Of a DNA stretch of 64,000 nucleotides, positions 60,445 through 64,000 are shown in pieces. Under the pieces are notes generated by a model. That model ran no database searches, had not been told where the DNA came from, and saw only the letters and a list, made by a program, of their open reading frames with translations. The stretch spans positions 62,001 to 126,000 of the forward strand of contig NZ_CALWFZ010000006.1 in the NCBI RefSeq assembly GCF_944377805.1, given 5' to 3'. The stretch comes from an uncultured Mediterraneibacter sp. (lineage in GTDB: Bacteria > Bacillota > Clostridia > Lachnospirales > Lachnospiraceae). Numbering within the stretch: the stretch's first letter is position 1; every line of letters begins with the position of its first letter. Both the position numbers and the translations under genes were made by a program.

Positions 60445-61041
60445 TCAATATCCCTGCCGGAGGTTTTTACGGTAGAGAGGCATGGCCAACAGAAATCCAC
60501 ACACCAGCCCTCCGACATGAGCCAGATTATCTACACCGCTGCTGACAAATCCAAAATACAGGCTCAGCGCGATCATAATGAGCATGCCGCGCCCCGACAG
60601 CCGTCCAAGTCTGCCCCGGTTGACAATCACCACATAGAGCAGAGCTCCCATAAGGCCAAAGATTGCCCCCGATGCGCCCGCTGATACAACATGCTCTCCT
60701 GTTACCGCGTTATGCCAGAGTGAAAGTAAGTTTCCCATAATTCCACTCCCGAAATAAATCAGAAGAAAACGCCATTTTCCTGTCTCTGTCTCGAGATTCC
60801 ACCCCAAAGCCCCCAGCATAACCATATTGTTGAGAAGATGTTCTATTCCAAAATGAAGAAAGATACATGTAAAAATTCTGTAGTACTCTTGTTCCTGTAT
60901 CACAAGCTCTTCATACATAGCTCCGTGATCTATCATAAATACAGCGTCTTCTGTATCTCCCAATAATGACAGTATGAAAAATACTGCTACATTTATCCCT
61001 ATCAGTACGACCGTACATATCGCCTCGGGTTTCCGTCTCAC
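60445..61041 (-). CDS. rhomboid-family intramembrane serine protease
   Basis: A 198-residue protein with six membrane helices. The L1-side FLHFGIEHLLNNMVMLGALG, the catalytic Ser in VSAGASGAIFGLMGA and the catalytic His in NLAHVGGLVCGFLLAM are visible. It cleaves membrane proteins within the bilayer. It is convergent with the soluble kinase and upstream of nothing obviously related. Confidence 0.92.
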   Translation of the reverse strand: MRRKPEAICTVVLIGINVAVFFILSLLGDTEDAVFMIDHGAMYEELVIQEQEYYRIFTCIFLHFGIEHLLNNMVMLGALGWNLETETGKWRFLLIYFGSGIMGNLLSLWHNAVTGEHVVSAGASGAIFGLMGALLYVVIVNRGRLGRLSGRGMLIMIALSLYFGFVSSGVDNLAHVGGLVCGFLLAMPLYRKNLRQGY

Positions 61042-61102
61042 GGCAAATCTCCTTTCAGATTTCTACAGCGTTGATAATTCTATATTATAGATTACTCCTG
61101 TG

Positions 61103-61900
61103 TTAATGTCTATCGATTTCCGTGATCAGGTCCTGCCATTCTCCCCATTTTCCCGACTTCAGTCTGGATAATGCCTTTTTCACAAACCCCGGCCTTTTCC
61201 CCGTCTGTCCCGATCTCTCTCGTTCTTGTTCAATGACTTTGAATACAGCGGATTCGGGGAAAAATTCTTTCTCTTCATCATATGACAGTTTCTCTGTTTG
61301 TTTCTCTTTTTGTTGGTATCTTTGCGGCGGATTTTTTCTCATTTGGTCAGCTTTTTCTTCCTGCCTGCACTCCTCTATTATATTCCGCAGTTCATAACTT
61401 TCTTTCATCGTTTCCTTATGTAATTTATATACAAGAAATATTCCGCCTGTATCATGATAGTCAAGACGTTTTACAAAATATTCCGTCAGCTGGTGAAAGG
61501 CACTGCACAAAGAGCAGCGATAGTCTTCACCCTGTACGGGAAGATAGCAGAAATAATATCTTCCGTTATGAGTGTAAATCAGATCGGGGGAAAGGATAAG
61601 GCCGTCAGGGTTTAATAAATGTCCGGAAATATCTTCCACTGTCCTGAGCAGTGATTTGATAAGTGCCTCCACATCTTTTTGTTTCATCTCCTGGACACTG
61701 TACTTCTTCTCAATACTGATTCCGTTTTTCACACGGTAAGTATACCGGCTGTGCCCGTCTCTTCCGCTTCCTTTCACTCTGATAAGTCCGTCAATCTCAT
61801 TTAATTCAAGCATACGCAGCTGATAGTTGTCCTCATAAGGCAGTGGAAGATCAATATGTATATCCATATATTCCCATCCGTTTTCATATGTTACCTTCAA
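61103..61900 (-). CDS. DUF6382-type protein at the end of the Tad-like pilus operon
   Basis: A 265-residue soluble protein. The N-terminal about 170 residues (ENGWEYMDIHIDLPLPYEDNYQLRML, KYSVQEMKQKDVEALIKSLL, LLNPDGLILSPDLIY, YYFCYLPVQG) match the DUF6382 domain. The C-terminus is charged linker without the FHA domain that often follows in relatives. It abuts the TadE-like gene, so it belongs to the pilus operon; its role is unknown. Confidence 0.68.
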   Translation of the reverse strand: MKVTYENGWEYMDIHIDLPLPYEDNYQLRMLELNEIDGLIRVKGSGRDGHSRYTYRVKNGISIEKKYSVQEMKQKDVEALIKSLLRTVEDISGHLLNPDGLILSPDLIYTHNGRYYFCYLPVQGEDYRCSLCSAFHQLTEYFVKRLDYHDTGGIFLVYKLHKETMKESYELRNIIEECRQEEKADQMRKNPPQRYQQKEKQTEKLSYDEEKEFFPESAVFKVIEQERERSGQTGKRPGFVKKALSRLKSGKWGEWQDLITEIDRH

Positions 61901-62314
61901 TCATCTCACCTCTGTCATCATTCTGAGTTTCTCCTCCGGTCTTGAAACGGCTGCTCTCTGGCAGACTGACAGCTTCATAATACCCCGGTGTGCTGATGCC
62001 GACACGACGATCTGTGTTTCATCATTTTTAACATCTACGGATACATATGTCATATAGATCAGCTTTCCCTCTAAGCGTTCGGAAAAGAAACTTTCCAGGT
62101 CATACTCCGTTCCTTCTCTTCTGGCCGCCTGCGCTCCCAGAATGGCTGTCTCACTCGCCGCCCCGATTAAAACTGCTTTGTCATGATAGTAAAAAACTGC
62201 ATGAAGAATCAGAACGAACAGACCGAGAAACATCGGAATAATATATGACATCTCCACGACAGAACTTCCTTTCAGATATTTTGTATGTTCTGAAGATTTT
62301 TTAATATATTCCAA
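61901..62314 (-). CDS. TadE-like minor pseudopilin
   Basis: About 137 residues. A short basic lead (KYLKGSSVVEMSYIIPMFLGLFVLIL) has the Glu at the TadE '+5' position and one hydrophobic helix. The rest is an extracellular beta-rich domain (YVSVDVKNDETQIVVSASAH). A TTG start at 62314, eight bases after AGGAGG, is favoured; the frame is open to 62338. It overlaps the prepilin peptidase gene by 14 bp. Confidence 0.75.
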   Translation of the reverse strand: MEYIKKSSEHTKYLKGSSVVEMSYIIPMFLGLFVLILHAVFYYHDKAVLIGAASETAILGAQAARREGTEYDLESFFSERLEGKLIYMTYVSVDVKNDETQIVVSASAHRGIMKLSVCQRAAVSRPEEKLRMMTEVR

Positions 62315-62774
62315 GCAGCATCCCTCCTGAGTAGGCAATCATGAGAAATGGAACGAAAGGAAACGCCGACTTCCGACTGAATTTCTTTTTTACCAGCATA
62401 AATACAGAAAAAACTGCTGCCATCAGAAATGCCGCCATTAAAAGCGATAATATATTCCAGAACCCGAGAAAGCTTCCCATGATCAGAATTAATATACTGT
62501 CTCCGTATCCAAATGATTCTTCCGTAAATCTGCTGGTCAGGAAAAAGACAATTCCCACTGCTCCCCCTGTAATCAGAATAACAGGGGGAATATCTCTGCC
62601 GCAGAATCCTCCCGCTATGACAAGAATAAATCCCGACAGCAAAAACAGCAGATTCAGTTTCTTTGTTCTGATGTCCATAACAGTAAGCACGCACAGGTAT
62701 CCCGCAAATACCATCTGGCAGATCAGCCAGCGGTTTTCTCCTATAATTTCCAATATTTTTTCTAATGTGAGCAT
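62301..62774 (-). CDS. prepilin peptidase (A24 family, TadV-like)
   Basis: A 157-residue membrane protease with the two catalytic Asp: VMDIRTKKLN after the second helix, and FGYGDSILI (GxGD). It has about six helices and the short size of archaeal/Tad-type peptidases without the N-terminal methylase domain. It matures the pseudopilins encoded around it. ATG 62774 lies nine bases after AGGAGG; ATG 62783 touches that site. Confidence 0.88.
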   Translation of the reverse strand: MLTLEKILEIIGENRWLICQMVFAGYLCVLTVMDIRTKKLNLLFLLSGFILVIAGGFCGRDIPPVILITGGAVGIVFFLTSRFTEESFGYGDSILILIMGSFLGFWNILSLLMAAFLMAAVFSVFMLVKKKFSRKSAFPFVPFLMIAYSGGMLLGIY

Positions 62775-63565
62775 CTGCTGCATCCTCCTAATCCTGATAC
62801 TTCTGCCCGGTTTACTGCATGAATCGAACGTTTCAGACCGCTGCAGTTTAATGAATTATGATACCGGCTCCCGTCATCCGTAATATAGACTCCAGCCATC
62901 GCCAAACCAAATACACACCTGTCACACGCATGGTATTTTCCGCCGCTTTCATTTCTCATACTGTCCAGATTATCGTACGGTACAAACCGTATCGAAAGCT
63001 GCAGATAAGAGCAGTAATAATCCTCATGGTAAACCGAACCGTTATCAGTTACATAGACCGTCTGAAAGTCCTGTCCGTTCCTCGCTGTCTTCTGATCTCC
63101 CATCCATGCGCTGATGGTAAACTCCTCCTTCAAATCGGCTGAAGGTCCCCCAAATAGCGGAAGAGGAAGCTGCACATCATACTCCACAATTACCGTCATA
63201 TCCCCTGTAGAAGGCGACACATATGATTTCCAGCAGGTGATCCCCGAGCTGCCTCCCCGTATAATACTTCTATCAATCCTGTCCTCCCCGATCAGCGCAA
63301 TAATGTCCGACTTTAGCGCAACTGTGTTGAGTACCGGAATAACGGAGGTTTCCTCTGCTGAGCTTTTCGCAGCATTCTGAGCGGCATTGAGCATACTGAT
63401 CCTTATACTTCTGACCTCGATCATCCAGATCAGGCATACCGCGGCAAACAGAAAAAGCGGAATGCCTATAGAGGCCTCGATTGTCACACTTCCTTTTATT
63501 ATCCCCGGTGCAGATGCCCTTTCGGATCGTAATTGGGATATGCCCTTATTCGTTTGTATTGTCAT
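62762..63565 (-). CDS. TadE-like membrane protein with two Cys-rich C-terminal modules
   Basis: About 267 residues. The N-terminal pseudopilin-like helix is KGSVTIEASIGIPLFLFAAVCLIWM. The extracellular part ends with two copies of a Tyr-His/Cys module: VYVTDNGSVYHEDYYCSYL...CDRC and VYITDDGSRYHNSLNCSGL...CSRC, the kind of metal-binding tail seen in some secreted nucleases and surface proteins. The start is unsure: the frame is open to 63667, and 63499-63659 is an inverted repeat pair; ATG 63565 is chosen. It belongs to the Tad-like operon. Confidence 0.68.
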   Translation of the reverse strand: MTIQTNKGISQLRSERASAPGIIKGSVTIEASIGIPLFLFAAVCLIWMIEVRSIRISMLNAAQNAAKSSAEETSVIPVLNTVALKSDIIALIGEDRIDRSIIRGGSSGITCWKSYVSPSTGDMTVIVEYDVQLPLPLFGGPSADLKEEFTISAWMGDQKTARNGQDFQTVYVTDNGSVYHEDYYCSYLQLSIRFVPYDNLDSMRNESGGKYHACDRCVFGLAMAGVYITDDGSRYHNSLNCSGLKRSIHAVNRAEVSGLGGCSRCSH

Positions 63566-63659
63566 CGCAGTCAATTTTCCTTTCTTAAAAAACATGGTTG
63601 ATGGTGGTAATCCGCATGAGGGTGCGGGAAGAATGAAAGGGCATCTGCACCGGGGATAA
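63499..63659. repeat. 25-bp perfect inverted repeats, 111 bp apart, in the 5' part of the Tad-locus gene
   Basis: 63499-63523 and 63635-63659 are exact reverse complements (TTATCCCCGGTGCAGATGCC and on to CTTTC). The 111 bp between them hold the probable start codon of the 62762-63565 gene. Confidence 0.75.
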
Positions 63660-63667
63660 ATATTCAT

Positions 63668-64000
63668 TTACTCATAGCCAAAATAGGCGGGAAACGTATA
63701 GGTAAGTCCTCCAAACAGTTCCATCGTATTTTTTGTTTCCATTTTTGTGACGCACTGGTCTGTCCGCAGGCTGCTCCATCCGTATTTTGTAGAGAGGTTC
63801 TCCTCCACCCGGTCCAGGGTTCGCATCGTAATCTCATCCGTATCTTTCAGAAATAAGAATATTCTCAGGTAGCCCTTGTAGGAGATCCCTCCCGGTGTGT
63901 CTTCTCCGCATATCTGTTCTGATTCGCTTCCCAGGGTGAGCAGAGAAGATAGCGAAAGCTGCCAGTTCTCCGAACTCTTGACCAGAGCAACTCTGTTTCC
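63668..64000 (-). CDS. C-terminal part of a Tad-locus membrane protein (partial, DUF5702-like)
   Basis: The frame enters from the right edge and stops at TAA 63668-63670. The visible 110 residues (SLSSLLTLGSESEQICGEDT, SYKGYLRIFLFLKDTDEITM, MRTLDRVEENL, TMELFGGLTYTFPAYFGYE) fit the C-terminus of the clostridial DUF5702 proteins found in Tad pilus clusters. It is upstream of the TadE-like genes on the same strand. The family call is from memory of the typical 'YxxYLRxFL' segment. Confidence 0.6.
   Translation of the reverse strand, partial: GNRVALVKSSENWQLSLSSLLTLGSESEQICGEDTPGGISYKGYLRIFLFLKDTDEITMRTLDRVEENLSTKYGWSSLRTDQCVTKMETKNTMELFGGLTYTFPAYFGYE

Overview
The window reads as a chromosomal stretch of a moderate-GC Gram-positive anaerobe of the Clostridia, most likely Lachnospiraceae. 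The grounds are strong AGGAGG ribosome sites, the dnaX-ebfC-recR order, a two-subunit transketolase with a small transaldolase, BlaI/M56 regulation, CvpA, DUF5711, Tad-pilus and sortase-type surface genes, and tRNA genes with intrinsic terminators. The species cannot be named from sequence reading alone.

Layout. 1-9.4 kb: the tail of a probable glgD, an aconitase-family hydratase, a DUF3887 protein, and an AraC regulator divergent from a siderophore-type iron uptake operon (binding lipoprotein, two FecCD permeases, ATPase, MFS transporter). 9.4-16.8 kb: a beta-glucoside PTS with 6-phospho-beta-glucosidase, a MerR remnant, TetR, an iron alcohol dehydrogenase and an aldo/keto reductase. 16.9-27 kb: two paralogous MacB/FtsX-type ABC transporters, one divergent from a BlaI/M56 pair, the other downstream of a two-component system; this looks like cell-envelope or antimicrobial-peptide stress sensing. 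27-29.8 kb: an AlbA_2/Schlafen-type regulator, then a 725-bp block bounded by 50-bp copies of tRNA-Asn that carries a PBECR-type nuclease fold and a strongly promoted small RNA, then tRNA-Asn and tRNA-Ala. 29.8-40.8 kb: CvpA, DUF5711, an MPN-like/LysM protein, transketolase, transaldolase, LacI, recR, ebfC, dnaX and a phosphofructokinase. 40.9-51.4 kb: a cell-surface operon with its Rrf2 regulator, an invertible promoter and the neighbouring tyrosine recombinase. 51.5-64 kb: pgi, envelope and small genes, a PD-(D/E)XK nuclease, murG, an ECF sigma factor, HIT, a soluble histidine kinase, rhomboid, and the end of a Tad-type pilus locus.

The most striking system is at 40.9-51.4 kb. A tyrosine recombinase gene lies next to a 285-bp segment bounded by 25-bp inverted repeats (24/25 matching), each built like a recombinase crossover site (9-bp arms around an asymmetric 6-bp spacer). 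A good promoter inside points away from the surface operon and, about 30 bp downstream of its start, meets the right repeat, which with its T-tract forms an intrinsic terminator. Inversion would point the same promoter through the left repeat, which has no T-tract, into rrf2, a 1358-residue lectin-like surface protein, a sortase-anchored small protein, three secreted subunits and three membrane proteins. As sequenced, the switch appears to be OFF.

Other leads are a gene-conversion tract in two tandem surface-subunit genes, a possible intragenic inversion in a Tad-locus gene, a 147-bp element with 30-bp perfect inverted ends, and the tRNA-Asn micro-island.
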